From positions 1 to 64,000 of the forward strand of contig JANYHB010000055.1 in the NCBI GenBank assembly GCA_025359265.1: DNA of 64,000 nucleotides, given 5' to 3'. Each line of letters starts with the position of its first letter. The first letter of the stretch is position 1. The notes beneath the pieces were generated by a model that was not told the origin of the DNA, made no database searches, and saw nothing but the letters and a program-made list of their open reading frames with translations. Of this stretch, positions 28,014 to 36,356 are shown one piece after another. The translations under genes were made by a program, and so were the position numbers. The DNA is from Hyphomicrobiales bacterium (lineage in GTDB: Bacteria > Pseudomonadota > Alphaproteobacteria > Rhizobiales > Aestuariivirgaceae).

Positions 28014-29120
28014 ATGCAAAAGCGAATTCTGGTTTCAACCCGCAAAGGGCTTTTTGAACTGGGCAAGGCAGCCAAGGGATGGGCCGTGAAAACCGCCAGT
28101 TTCTTGGGCGATAATGTCACGCTGGCCTTGCATGACCCAAGAGACGGAACCGATTACGCGGCTATCAACCACGGGCATTTCGGCATTAAGCTTCACCGAC
28201 GCGATAAAGACAAAAAGAAATGGGTAGAGATCGCCTCACCCAAATATCCCGAAAAGCCAGAGGGATTAGTGGATAAGGATGGCTGGGGCCGCGATGTTAA
28301 ATGGTCAACCCAATTGATATGGGCGCTCGAAACCGGCGGCCCAAAACAAAACGGCACTCTCTGGGCAGGCACGATGCCGGGAGGGTTGTTCCGCTCTGAT
28401 GATCGCGGCACAAGCTGGCATTTGATTGAAACTCTATGGCACCACCCAGATCGCAACAAATGGCTGGGCGGTGGCGCGGATATTCCGGGCATTCATTCCA
28501 TCTGCGTTGACCCACGTGATCCCAACACCTTGCGCGTGGCCGTTTCGTGTGGCGGCGTTTGGCGCACGCAAGACGCCGGCAAGACGTGGATCCAATCCGC
28601 CCATGGCATGTCGTTTGATGACGGCCCCAAAAGTGAGGCCGAAAGCCCTGACGCGCAAGATCCGCATATGATGGTGCAAAGCCCGTCTGACCCGGCAAAG
28701 TTCTGGGTGCAGCATCACGCTGGCATTTTCAAATCAGTGGATGACGCAAAAACGTGGACTCGCGTGCGTGCTACACCGTCCTCCTTCGGTTTTGGCGTTG
28801 TGGTTCACCCGAAAGACCCCAACACCGCGTGGTTCGTGCCTGGCATTAAAGATGAAAAGCGCATTCCCGTTGGCGGAGCTTTGATAGTGACGCGGACCAA
28901 AGATGGTGGAAAAACCTTCAAGAGCCTGAAAAAGGGGCTGCCGCAAAAGCACGCATATGACCTGATCTTCCGCCACGCGCTGGCATTGGATGATACGGGC
29001 AGAAAGCTTGCTATGGGCTCAACTACCGGCAATATGTGGGTGAGCGAAAATTCTGGTGATGCCTGGAATATGGTGAGTGGGACTTTGCCGCCGGTGCACG
29101 CAATTCGGTTTGCAAACTGA
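28014..29120 (+). CDS. BNR/Asp-box repeat beta-propeller protein
   Basis: 368 residues with at least five Asp-box repeats: SDDRGTSWH, TQDAGKTW, SVDDAKTW, TKDGGKTF and SENSGDAW, spaced around a propeller as in sialidase-like and photosystem-assembly-type folds. There is no signal peptide, so it acts in the cytosol, unlike secreted sialidases. The catalytic arginine triad of sialidases is not evident, so glycosidase naming would be unsafe. Cotranscribed with the ThiS/MoaD-like gene (1-base gap). Confidence 0.82.
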   Translation: MQKRILVSTRKGLFELGKAAKGWAVKTASFLGDNVTLALHDPRDGTDYAAINHGHFGIKLHRRDKDKKKWVEIASPKYPEKPEGLVDKDGWGRDVKWSTQLIWALETGGPKQNGTLWAGTMPGGLFRSDDRGTSWHLIETLWHHPDRNKWLGGGADIPGIHSICVDPRDPNTLRVAVSCGGVWRTQDAGKTWIQSAHGMSFDDGPKSEAESPDAQDPHMMVQSPSDPAKFWVQHHAGIFKSVDDAKTWTRVRATPSSFGFGVVVHPKDPNTAWFVPGIKDEKRIPVGGALIVTRTKDGGKTFKSLKKGLPQKHAYDLIFRHALALDDTGRKLAMGSTTGNMWVSENSGDAWNMVSGTLPPVHAIRFAN

Positions 29121-29269
29121 TGGAACACCCACATTTCTCAACACCAATTAACCCTAACAATTCACTAAAATATTCAAACTGAGTGGAGCAACACCACGTT
29201 TTATGCAAAAATCTGCCTCGACAACTGAATTCGAAATCCATTTGCCAGTTTGTTCGAAAGGCTAATACC

Positions 29270-30067
29270 ATGCAACATGCAACTCCCCAAACCGCGAAAT
29301 CCCGCAATCGTGTTGTCTCGTTCCAGGTTAAAGAAAATCGAACCCGCACGCGTAACCTTGAAACTGCTGCACCGAAGTTGATGTCTGACCCAAGAGAAGT
29401 TTATCCAGAAGACAAACAACCCTTGGCTTCCCCGCAATCCGCTGTCAGTGCCCGGGTGCTGCAGGCCTTGCGCGACGATGCAGACCCTATGGCGTCTCTT
29501 TCAGACATTCGCAGCCTATTGGTTGGTCCAGCCGCGCGCGCGCAGGAAGCACGCATCGAAGAGCTTTTAGCCATCATGGAGGAAACGGACCGCAGCTATC
29601 AGCAGATATTCAAGAATCTGCATGCCCGTGGTGATGCTTTAACTGAAACCACCGAGATTATTAAACATGAAGTTGGCAAAACCAATGAGGCCGTTGTTAA
29701 CGCCTCGGCCCAACACGACCAAAATCTTCTGCAAGCTTCACGCGAATTGGGGCATTCAATCAAAGAACTTTCGCAAAAATTCGAAAGTGACTTTCAAAAG
29801 CTGTTTGGAGATTTAACCAGCCGCATCGATAGCGTGGCCGCCAAATCTGCCAATGATAGTCAGGCCCTTTTGAATTTTGTCAACAACCGTATGAGCGATC
29901 TTGAAAGCGCGGCATTTGCCAACGATGAACATGTTTCAGCGAAATTGGAGCATCGGATAGCAACGGTAGAGGCGGCCCTGAAGGCGCACCGCATCAATGA
30001 CCTTAACTCTATTTCTGATGGATTGGCTGATCTTTCTGATCGCGTCACAAAACTTCGCATGGCCTAA
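29270..30067 (+). CDS. Coiled-coil protein of unknown function
   Basis: 265 residues from the ATG at 29270 (GAAAGG upstream); in-frame upstream codons (29183) look non-coding. Basic N-terminus, then from about residue 95 long heptad-rich helical stretches (IEELLAIMEETDRSYQQIFKN, SIKELSQKFESDFQKLFGDL) to the end. No membrane helix or domain is recognised. The pattern recalls alphaproteobacterial coiled-coil or apolipoprotein-like proteins. Monocistronic by spacing. Confidence 0.65.
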   Translation: MQHATPQTAKSRNRVVSFQVKENRTRTRNLETAAPKLMSDPREVYPEDKQPLASPQSAVSARVLQALRDDADPMASLSDIRSLLVGPAARAQEARIEELLAIMEETDRSYQQIFKNLHARGDALTETTEIIKHEVGKTNEAVVNASAQHDQNLLQASRELGHSIKELSQKFESDFQKLFGDLTSRIDSVAAKSANDSQALLNFVNNRMSDLESAAFANDEHVSAKLEHRIATVEAALKAHRINDLNSISDGLADLSDRVTKLRMA

Positions 30068-30135
30068 ACCAAGCTCAACGGCGCACTCACTGGTCCGTTG
30101 CAATGCATTTTGTAACGGAATTTTTTATTTACTCA

Positions 30136-30276
30136 CTATTCGCAACTTGCCTTGTCGGGCGCAGGCCTGTGCGTTGCCCGCGCTGCCGCCTTGCGCCGCT
30201 TCAAATTGGCTTTCAAAGCCTCGGCCTCGCGCTTTTTGCGGGCCAACTCGCGTGGCGAAAGAGATGGCTTTTCCAT
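30136..30276 (-). CDS. Small basic conserved protein
   Basis: 46 residues from the ATG at 30276, rich in Lys, Arg and Ala: SPRELARKKREAEALKANLKR. Short proteins of this appearance, typically ending in an R/A-rich tail, are widespread in Alphaproteobacteria and have no known function. The longer in-frame reading to 30438 would run antisense through the tRNA-Thr gene and is discarded. The ribosome site is weak. Confidence 0.5.
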   Translation of the reverse strand: MEKPSLSPRELARKKREAEALKANLKRRKAAARATHRPAPDKASCE

Positions 30277-30344
30277 TCCCCAGCTAAAGCATGAAGGGTT
30301 GCGTAACTCAAGCAGCTGTGGCATGTGTCCGGCGGATTCAACAG

Positions 30345-30419
<75 letters not shown>

Positions 30420-30479
30420 CCAACCCCACGATAGCCACCGCGGTTCAATTATTTCTTGACCTTCGCCGGGTGGCAAGGA

Positions 30480-31181
30480 TCAATACAGTTCGCTTACGGC
30501 ACTGAACTCCAGTGTCAACTGGTTGAGATCGCGCGCTTTGCAGGCTTTGTCGATTGCCTCTAAACGCGGCGCAATCAATGCTCCGACCACCGAGAGAAAC
30601 CCCTTGTCGTCAATGCCACCAACGGCAGAACCGCGCTGCGCCAAAAGCAGCGCAATACAAGACGACGCGCAAACGGCGATGGCAATATCATTCGATTTGA
30701 AATGGTTGCTCTCCGGCTTCAATGCTCCATGTTTGGCAATCGGCATGGCTTCGACCAAAGACATCAATATGCGTGCCATGAGCGTGGTTTGGTTTTCAGA
30801 AACCGACGCTTCCGCCAAGTTGCGGCGCGCGATGTCTATGCGGTGTTCAAGCACCAAATTGGGCGGATCAGCCCAATGGGCCAGCAAAACCTTGCAGCTT
30901 CTAAAAAAATAAATGTTGAACATTTGGGACTGGAATAAACTTCTTTCCCGAATTGCGTTCAACACTTCGGCAGTTGTCTCGGGGGCAAATGGCGAAGGCA
31001 GCCGGCGCCAGTTTGGGGCGAACAAAGAGATAAAGGCGTTTCCGCCGCGCGTAAGCGCAGTGTCTAAAACTCGCGCAGAAGATTTCATGGATTTGATGGG
31101 GTAAATCGACGCGTGGGCGAGCGTTCCCGCTTGCGCATTTCTTCGGTGCAAATCCCGAACGTAGTAATGCGCAGTGCGCAT
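30480..31181 (-). CDS. Unrecognised protein 1 downstream of tRNA-Thr
   Basis: About 233 residues if begun at the ATG at 31181; a start at 31091 (MKSSARVLD) is equally possible and no ribosome site is clear. The frame extends upstream to 31328 but would overlap the divergent gene. Mostly helical by appearance, with HRIDIARRNLAEASVSENQTTLMARILMS in the middle and a small hydrophobic stretch near AICASSCIALLLA. I recognise no family. Its neighbours are also unfamiliar, which marks an accessory stretch next to tRNA-Thr. Confidence 0.5.
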   Translation of the reverse strand: MRTAHYYVRDLHRRNAQAGTLAHASIYPIKSMKSSARVLDTALTRGGNAFISLFAPNWRRLPSPFAPETTAEVLNAIRERSLFQSQMFNIYFFRSCKVLLAHWADPPNLVLEHRIDIARRNLAEASVSENQTTLMARILMSLVEAMPIAKHGALKPESNHFKSNDIAIAVCASSCIALLLAQRGSAVGGIDDKGFLSVVGALIAPRLEAIDKACKARDLNQLTLEFSAVSELY

Positions 31182-31308
31182 GCCATCGCGCAAGCCAGAA
31201 GCCACACAAATCGCATGGGTTGAGATATGAATGGGATTCACCGTCTTTTTAAACACGATACACTTTAGCCTTGCAAATCGCAGACATACAAGAGACAGTT
31301 TAACGCAC

Positions 31309-31926
31309 ATGGAAAGCGCTTTAACCAAAGACGTAACTGAGATTCCGGACCTTGCTCACGCCGCCCGGCATTATCGTACAATAGTCGAAATTTTCGAAAA
31401 AAACTTGGAAAATCTATTTCGAAATTCGCGCTTGGCTCCAGAAGTGAACCATCAGGCATTGGCGCTTGCCTTCGCACGCTGGCGAAAACTTTTTGATGAC
31501 ACGAAATATCTGGCCGATATTGATCGGCATGACTTCGTGATTTTTGCAGCAGGTTTGATGCTGAAAGAACTCATTGCGGCTCATCCGCTGGTAACTCATA
31601 CCAAAGGGTCAGTTTCTGAAAACCAGATGGTGTCGGATAAAGACGCGCTGCTGGTAAGGTGGCCCGAAGGTTATGCCTATACCACCTTTTGCTTATCGGT
31701 TGCCGGGGCAATTCTGTCGGAAATGGGGGAAAATAGCCTCGCTGTCGCCGGGGGTGCCCAAAACCCTGAATTTTGGGATTCCTTCCGCGAAAATAGTATC
31801 GAAACCCCGGCAATAGCCATCGCATTCTTTGACCTGATCTGTGGGCAGAACCCCAATTGGGACATGCCCGACATCCCCTGGGCCAGAAAAGCATTGGCGA
31901 CAAAACGCGATCTGCTTCGCAACTGA
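31309..31926 (+). CDS. Unrecognised protein 2, divergent from protein 1
   Basis: 205 residues from the ATG at 31309; the upstream in-frame codons to 31231 overlap the opposite-strand frame. It appears globular and helical (HYRTIVEIFEKNLENLF, FVIFAAGLMLKELIAAHPL), with a region WARKALATKRDLLRN at the C-terminus. No motif or membrane helix is recognised. It and the 30480 gene share the phrase VSENQ but show no convincing overall similarity by eye. Confidence 0.55.
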   Translation: MESALTKDVTEIPDLAHAARHYRTIVEIFEKNLENLFRNSRLAPEVNHQALALAFARWRKLFDDTKYLADIDRHDFVIFAAGLMLKELIAAHPLVTHTKGSVSENQMVSDKDALLVRWPEGYAYTTFCLSVAGAILSEMGENSLAVAGGAQNPEFWDSFRENSIETPAIAIAFFDLICGQNPNWDMPDIPWARKALATKRDLLRN

Positions 31927-31962
31927 ATGGCTTCAGAAAACGCGCATTTTCTTCTAAAATAA

Positions 31963-32312
31963 TCACACCAACATCAGTGCAGGCTCTTCGAGATAGAGCT
32001 TGATCGCACAGAGGAATTCAGCGCCCAGTGCGCCGTCGATTCAGCGGTGATCGGTGGAGAGAGTAACACTCATTTGCTGATCAATCACAACGGCATTGCC
32101 CTTCACTACGGCGCGGCGTTCACCCGCCCCTACGGCCAAGCTGGAGGATTGCGGCCGATTGATAATGGCGGCAAACTTTTTAACCCCCATCATGCCCATG
32201 TTAGAAACACTGCAAGAGCCGCCGGTATATTCTTCCGGTTTCAATTTGCGGGTCTTGGCACATGTGGCATAATCTTTCATCTCCTGCGAAATCTGCGCCA
32301 AACCTTGCAACT
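31963..32312 (-). pseudogene. C-terminal remnant of a 2-oxoacid dehydrogenase E2 acyltransferase
   Basis: The translation matches the C-terminal catalytic domain of dihydrolipoamide acetyltransferases: ISQEMKDYA, ARKLKPEEY-like KTRKLKPEEYTGG, SVSNMGMMGVKKFAAIIN, LAVGAGERRAVVK, then MSVTLSTDHR. At the catalytic DHR a TGA (32041-32043) follows directly, and downstream the same frame continues with IDGALGAEFL to a stop at 31963. The lipoyl and E1-binding domains and most of the core are missing, and sequence upstream of about 32312 does not match E2. This is a decayed fragment, not an active enzyme; the start at 32379 is probably spurious. Confidence 0.8.
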
Positions 32313-32391
32313 TATCGGAAGACATTTGCTGATAGGCCGCTGGCAAATTTGCTAACTTCTGCGCGGTTTTCGAGATCATGGTTTGTCCAAA

Positions 32392-32667
32392 TTATTCGGC
32401 ATCATATTGAAGCAGCTGCGCGCGGATTTCACTTGGTGAGATATTTCGTCTCGGATTTATCAAGTTCAAACGCGCCTCTTCCTCATATTTGTCGGGCGTG
32501 GCATCAAATTTTAAAGAAATGTTTTTGCCCTTGCCAGCGGCAGCAATTTCAAAACCACAAGCCTGCGCAAAGCCAACAATTTCTATGATAGCCGCTGTGA
32601 CTGGCTTATTTGCTTTCGCAAAAACGCTAATTTCGTCTGCAATTCCAACGTTTACGACTGAGCTCAT
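32392..32667 (-). CDS. Small hypothetical protein upstream of the E2 remnant
   Basis: 91 residues from the ATG at 32667 (GGTAGC upstream). It starts with a short hydrophobic alpha-beta pattern (VNVGIADEISVFAKANKPVTAAIIEIVG) and ends in a polar helical tail. No family recognised. It lies within decayed sequence between an E2 remnant and a broken HAD gene, so it may itself be a remnant of something longer. Confidence 0.4.
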   Translation of the reverse strand: MSSVVNVGIADEISVFAKANKPVTAAIIEIVGFAQACGFEIAAAGKGKNISLKFDATPDKYEEEARLNLINPRRNISPSEIRAQLLQYDAE

Positions 32668-32778
32668 CGCGAGCTACCCATGTCAGCATCGTTTCCTTCT
32701 CAGAACACTAAGTGTACTTTTGCAAGACTGTAAGTAATTATGTTCACCTCTTCAACTCTTGATCATCTATAATTTATT

Positions 32779-33468
32779 TCAGTCTCTGTAATTCAGCGTC
32801 GCCAGCGTGTCTGCCACTTCTTGCCAACTTGCGCATATCGCCGCCGCTCCGTATGCAGATAATTTTTGCGCTGTTTGACTGTCAGAGTGCGTGCCGCCAA
32901 CAAAGCCAATGGCTGTCATCCCTGCCGCAACGGCACCCTTCACACCCAAAAACGAGTCTTCTATCACCACACAATTGCGGGGAGCATAACCCATCTGCTG
33001 CGCTGCAAAAATAAAAAGATCTGGCGCAGGCTTGCCGTTGCGCACCATGGAAGAGCTGAAGATACGAGGCTTAAAATAATCAATTAAACCCGTCAAACCC
33101 AAACTAAGATTGATTCACTCCAGCGACGACGATGACGCCACGCATCTTGCTTGCGTTAGAACAGAGAGAAATTTATCTATATCATAGGTGGGCTTGAGGG
33201 CCCGCTCAAAGAGTTTGCGTGTTTCCGGCCAGATTTGAGCGTGCTGCTCAAGGGGCAAGTAATGTCCGGTCATTTCTGCGATTTTGGTGATTATGTCTAT
33301 TTGTTTGAGTCCGATGCAATCTTGCATTACACTGGCAGCAATAGCTAAGCCAGAATCGGAATATACTTTCTGATATGCCCTTGCCGCCAATGGCTCACTG
33401 TCTACTAATACGCCATCGCAATCAAATATGATGCAGTTTTTGGAATTCAAGATTTTCTCGCAACTCAT
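32779..33468 (-). pseudogene. HAD-family phosphatase interrupted by one in-frame TGA
   Basis: Both halves are in one frame: 33468-33115 encodes FDCDGVLVDSEP (motif I) and ends ASSSSLE, and 33114-32779 continues with LSLGLTGLIDYFKP, KPAPDLF (motif III Lys) and VIEDS (motif IV). Only a TGA at 33115-33117 separates them, in a position where related proteins have Arg, so a single CGA-to-TGA change suffices. Reading through restores about 229 residues, full length for beta-phosphoglucomutase or sugar-phosphate phosphatases. It is divergent from the sorbitol PTS and may once have dephosphorylated its product. A sequencing error or readthrough should be excluded. Confidence 0.85.
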
Positions 33469-33478
33469 TTAAGACATA

Positions 33479-33506
33479 TTGACAAATAAAAATACAAATG
33501 TACAAA
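33479..33506 (+). promoter_or_regulatory. Candidate sigma-70-type promoter for the glucitol PTS operon
   Basis: TTGACA at 33479-33484, a perfect -35 hexamer, a 16-base AT-rich spacer, then TACAAA at 33501-33506 (four of six matches to TATAAT). It lies about 95 bases before the gutM ATG in the divergent gap with the HAD gene; a TATAAT at 33512-33517 has no good partner. Support is sequence resemblance only. Confidence 0.4.
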
Positions 33507-33599
33507 AGACTTATAATAATAAGCAGCACTGACATCCGCTGAGCGGGTTCAATAGCGTGCAGTTTGAGGGACGACAAGTTTTGGGAGGGGCTTCAATCT

Positions 33600-34031
33600 A
33601 TGCCAAACTGGCAATGGGCGATTTTAGCGTGGGGCTGCCTGTGGGCGCTTCAATCCGTTGGCGTGTGGTTTCAAATACGAGGCTACACCAAAGTGTTCAA
33701 TGCGATTAAAGCAGAACACAATCAGGGGTTTATCGGTACAGGCCATGCCCCGAGCCGGCTTAAGGGGGGAACCATTGCGATTGTTGTGGTTTCAACCGAT
33801 CTGATAATTTCCAAGGCCGTTGCCATGAGTGGCTTCACCATCATGGCGAAATTCAAGCCGCTTCCAGATTTAGCGGGCCTAACTATTTCAGAAGCCAAGA
33901 ATAAGATCGAAACCGAAAAAATGAAAGTGAGCCTGGGGGCTGCACTGAACAAAGCTTTCGATCAAATTGCTGGGCTGCAAAACAGGGGAGGTAAGGCAAC
34001 AACTTCGATTCCGAATTTGGCACAGGCTTGA
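33600..34031 (+). CDS. gutM: GutM-like glucitol operon activator protein
   Basis: 143 residues from the ATG at 33600, preceded by GGGAGGGG; the TTG at 33564 is less likely. One N-terminal hydrophobic segment (about residues 4-22) and a soluble C-terminal part match the GutM family, linked in enterobacteria to activation of the glucitol operon and found at the head of srl-type loci. Here it opens the operon gutM-srlA-srlE-srlB-ptsP. Biochemical action is not understood; the name rests on similarity and context. Confidence 0.75.
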   Translation: MPNWQWAILAWGCLWALQSVGVWFQIRGYTKVFNAIKAEHNQGFIGTGHAPSRLKGGTIAIVVVSTDLIISKAVAMSGFTIMAKFKPLPDLAGLTISEAKNKIETEKMKVSLGAALNKAFDQIAGLQNRGGKATTSIPNLAQA

Positions 34032-34073
34032 AAGCCTATGCTATAAAAATCAAAAATCAAAACGGAGGAACAC

Positions 34074-34841
34074 ATGGCAATTTTACCAATGCTAGTCCAC
34101 GCCGCGGATGCCACAATGCAGCATTTGCCGTTGATGAAGCAAATAGCATTTACCAATTTTGAGCACGGCGCACACGCGGTTAAAGGGGCGCATGGCAGTG
34201 CGCAACTTCTGCTTGTCGATGCACCAATCACTGTTGAGCAGTATCAGGAGAAACTGAAAACACTGACGCAGGAATCTCAAGGTGGCATTCTGGCCAATGC
34301 CGCAAAATATTTTATCGGCATCTTCCAAAAGGGTGGCGAAGTTTTCATGGGTTTCGTCACCGGCATCATCCCAACACTGGTGGTGTTGATGACGGCCTTC
34401 TATGCTGTGACAGGGCTGATCGGCGAAGACCGGGTTCACGGTCTGGCGCGTTGGGCGGGTAAAACGGCGCTGACGCGTTATACGCTTTTGCCGCTGCTTT
34501 CAGTGTTCTTTTTGACCAACCCGATGGCCTACACATTTGGATCATTCCTTGAAGAAAAGCATAAGCCTGCGTTTTATGACGCCGCAGTTTCATATGTGCA
34601 TCCGCCACTCGGCCTCTTCCCGCATGTCAATCCCGGCGAATACTTTGTCTGGGGTGGCGTTCTGGTGGCGCTGCTCGAGTTGGAGAAAAGTGGCAAAGTT
34701 GCTCCCGGCTTTCATATCCAGATGGCGCTTTGGTATGCCATTGTTGGTTTGGGTGTGATTTTATTAAAGGGCATTTTAACAGAACGTCTGACCATGATCT
34801 TGGCACGTCGCCAAGGTGTTGATCTCGATAATTTGTCATAA
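34074..34841 (+). CDS. srlA: PTS glucitol/sorbitol transporter subunit IIC
   Basis: 255 residues with a strong GGAGG before the ATG. From about residue 75 it matches glucitol IIC2 (AAKYFIGIFQKGGEVFMGFVTGI, RYTLLPLLSVFFLTNPMAYTFG, GLFPHVNPGEYFVWGG), a membrane channel that moves the polyol and passes it to IIB. Residues 1-70 form a hydrophilic extension that enterobacterial SrlA (about 187 residues) lacks. It lies in the gutM-srlAEB-ptsP operon, 42 bases after gutM. Confidence 0.9.
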   Translation: MAILPMLVHAADATMQHLPLMKQIAFTNFEHGAHAVKGAHGSAQLLLVDAPITVEQYQEKLKTLTQESQGGILANAAKYFIGIFQKGGEVFMGFVTGIIPTLVVLMTAFYAVTGLIGEDRVHGLARWAGKTALTRYTLLPLLSVFFLTNPMAYTFGSFLEEKHKPAFYDAAVSYVHPPLGLFPHVNPGEYFVWGGVLVALLELEKSGKVAPGFHIQMALWYAIVGLGVILLKGILTERLTMILARRQGVDLDNLS

Positions 34842-34853
34842 GGGCACAAAATC

Positions 34854-35903
34854 ATGGCAAAATCATTCAAAGCAGTCAAAATTTCAAGAGGCAGGGGCGG
34901 TTGGGGTGGCCCACTTGTTATCCAACCCACCGACCAACGTGATAAAATTGTCTCCGTCACCGGTGGCGGCATTCATCCGGTGGCAAAGCGCATCGCTGAG
35001 TTGACCGGCGCAACAGCCGTCGACGGCTTCAAAGCACCTCCGCTGGAAAGCGAAATGGCGTGTGTTGTCGTCGATTGCGGCGGAACGGCACGTTGCGGCG
35101 TTTATCCACGCAAGCGTATTCCGACGATCAATCTCACACCGGTTGGCCAAGTTGGCCCGTTGGCAGATTTTATCAAGGAAGACATATATGTCTCAGCTGT
35201 CAAGCCAGAGAATATCATAATGGCCGATGGTTCCGAAACACCGACAATGGCAGGATCACCAACAATGTCGACCGCACCCAAAGCCAGTGCTGGCGCGTCT
35301 AATACCACAGTGGGTGGCATAAGTGCCGCTGCTGCTGGTGCTGCAATGGCTGGAGACGGCGACGGCGGAATTATCGGTTTAATCTCGTCCATCGGCCGCG
35401 TGATGGGGCGTGTTGTCGGCATTTTCTTCAATGCCGGTCGACGCGCCATCGATCAGGTGGTTCGCAACGTTCTGCCCTTCATGGCCTTTGTGACCATGTT
35501 GATCGGTCTCATACTTTATACCGGCATCGGACAGGTGCTGGCACAGTGGATGGGGCCTCTGGCCAATAACATCATCGGCTTGCTGGTGATTTCTGCAATT
35601 TGCGGTTTGCCATTCCTTTCACCCATCTTGGGGCCAGGAGCCGTCATCGCGCAGGTAATCGGTGTGGCTATTATCGGCCCACAAATTGCCAATGGGTCGA
35701 TTGCTCCTTCCATGGCATTGCCAGCGCTATTTGCTTACAACACGCAAGTGGGCTGCGACTTCGTGCCCGTGGGACTAGCGCTTGGTGAGGCCCAACCAAA
35801 GACGATAGAAATCGGAGTTCCAGCCGTTTTGATCAGCCGGCAGATCATGGGCCCCGTGTCTGTGGTAATCGCTTGGCTGGTTAGCTTGATTGTATTTCAT
35901 TAA
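34854..35903 (+). CDS. srlE: PTS glucitol/sorbitol transporter subunit IIB/C
   Basis: 349 residues. The N-terminal IIB part has VVDCGGTARCGVYPRKR with the phosphorylatable Cys, followed by NLTPVGQVGPLADF. A flexible Gly/Ala/Ser-rich linker (about residues 125-170) leads to a membrane domain with at least four helices (MAFVTMLIGLILYTGIG, GLLVISAICGLPFLSPILGP). This is the standard SrlE layout. It starts 12 bases after srlA. Confidence 0.93.
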   Translation: MAKSFKAVKISRGRGGWGGPLVIQPTDQRDKIVSVTGGGIHPVAKRIAELTGATAVDGFKAPPLESEMACVVVDCGGTARCGVYPRKRIPTINLTPVGQVGPLADFIKEDIYVSAVKPENIIMADGSETPTMAGSPTMSTAPKASAGASNTTVGGISAAAAGAAMAGDGDGGIIGLISSIGRVMGRVVGIFFNAGRRAIDQVVRNVLPFMAFVTMLIGLILYTGIGQVLAQWMGPLANNIIGLLVISAICGLPFLSPILGPGAVIAQVIGVAIIGPQIANGSIAPSMALPALFAYNTQVGCDFVPVGLALGEAQPKTIEIGVPAVLISRQIMGPVSVVIAWLVSLIVFH

Positions 35904-35911
35904 AACGCGAA

Positions 35912-35936
35912 GGCCGGTGCCTTGTCGGCACCGGCC
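35912..35936. terminator. Strong hairpin between srlE and srlB
   Basis: Perfect 10-base arms GGCCGGTGCC (35912-35921) and GGCACCGGCC (35927-35936) with a 5-base loop TTGTC, 8 bases after the srlE stop. Only an interrupted, weak T-run follows (GTTTCACGGTTT), so it is more likely a partial terminator, processing site or 3'-end stabiliser than a complete stop, because srlB and ptsP follow 24 bases later on the same strand. Confidence 0.65.
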
Positions 35937-35959
35937 GTTTCACGGTTTGGAAAATGTAA

Positions 35960-36343
35960 ATGAGTATCCTGCTTTCATCGAAGATCACCGCAATCGGGCC
36001 AGACGTTGCTGAGTTACTTGAAGGTGGTGTTCTAATTCTCTTCGCAGACGGCTGCCCCCCCGAACTTGCCGAAGTATCAGTGAGCCACATCGTTGCAGAG
36101 GCAACAAAAACCAGACAACCCAAACCTGGCGACCAACTCCGTATCGGATCCATAACGGCAAGAGTTACCGCAGTTGGCGAACTTGCTTGGGACAAAATGA
36201 CAGAAATGGGGCATGTGGTTTTCAATTTCGGAGGCTCAAATATCGCAGAGCGCCCTGGCGAAATCTGTGTATCAGCTGTTGACAGAGATCATCTCTGGGC
36301 CGCGCTCAATCCCGGCGCCACTATTACCATCGAAACAATCTAG
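35960..36343 (+). CDS. srlB: PTS glucitol/sorbitol transporter subunit IIA
   Basis: 127 residues of the glucitol IIA family: ITAIGPDVAELLEGGVLILFADGCPPELAEVSVSHI places the phosphoacceptor His in the SHIV region; VTAVGELAWDKMTEMGHVVFNFGG is family-specific. It accepts phosphate from HPr and donates to the SrlE Cys. It follows the intercistronic hairpin and is 13 bases before the HPr-EI gene. Confidence 0.9.
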   Translation: MSILLSSKITAIGPDVAELLEGGVLILFADGCPPELAEVSVSHIVAEATKTRQPKPGDQLRIGSITARVTAVGELAWDKMTEMGHVVFNFGGSNIAERPGEICVSAVDRDHLWAALNPGATITIETI

Positions 36344-36356
36344 GCTCACTGTCGTC

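Noticed and set aside
28014-29120. Sialidase function for the BNR protein
   Set aside because: No signal peptide and no evident arginine triad; Asp boxes occur in many non-sialidase propellers.
31963-33468. TGA recoding (selenocysteine or tryptophan) explaining both interrupted genes
   Set aside because: TGA is an ordinary stop throughout the window, in many ATGA and TGATG overlaps; no selenocysteine insertion hairpin was seen; the E2 remnant is truncated anyway, so decay is simpler.
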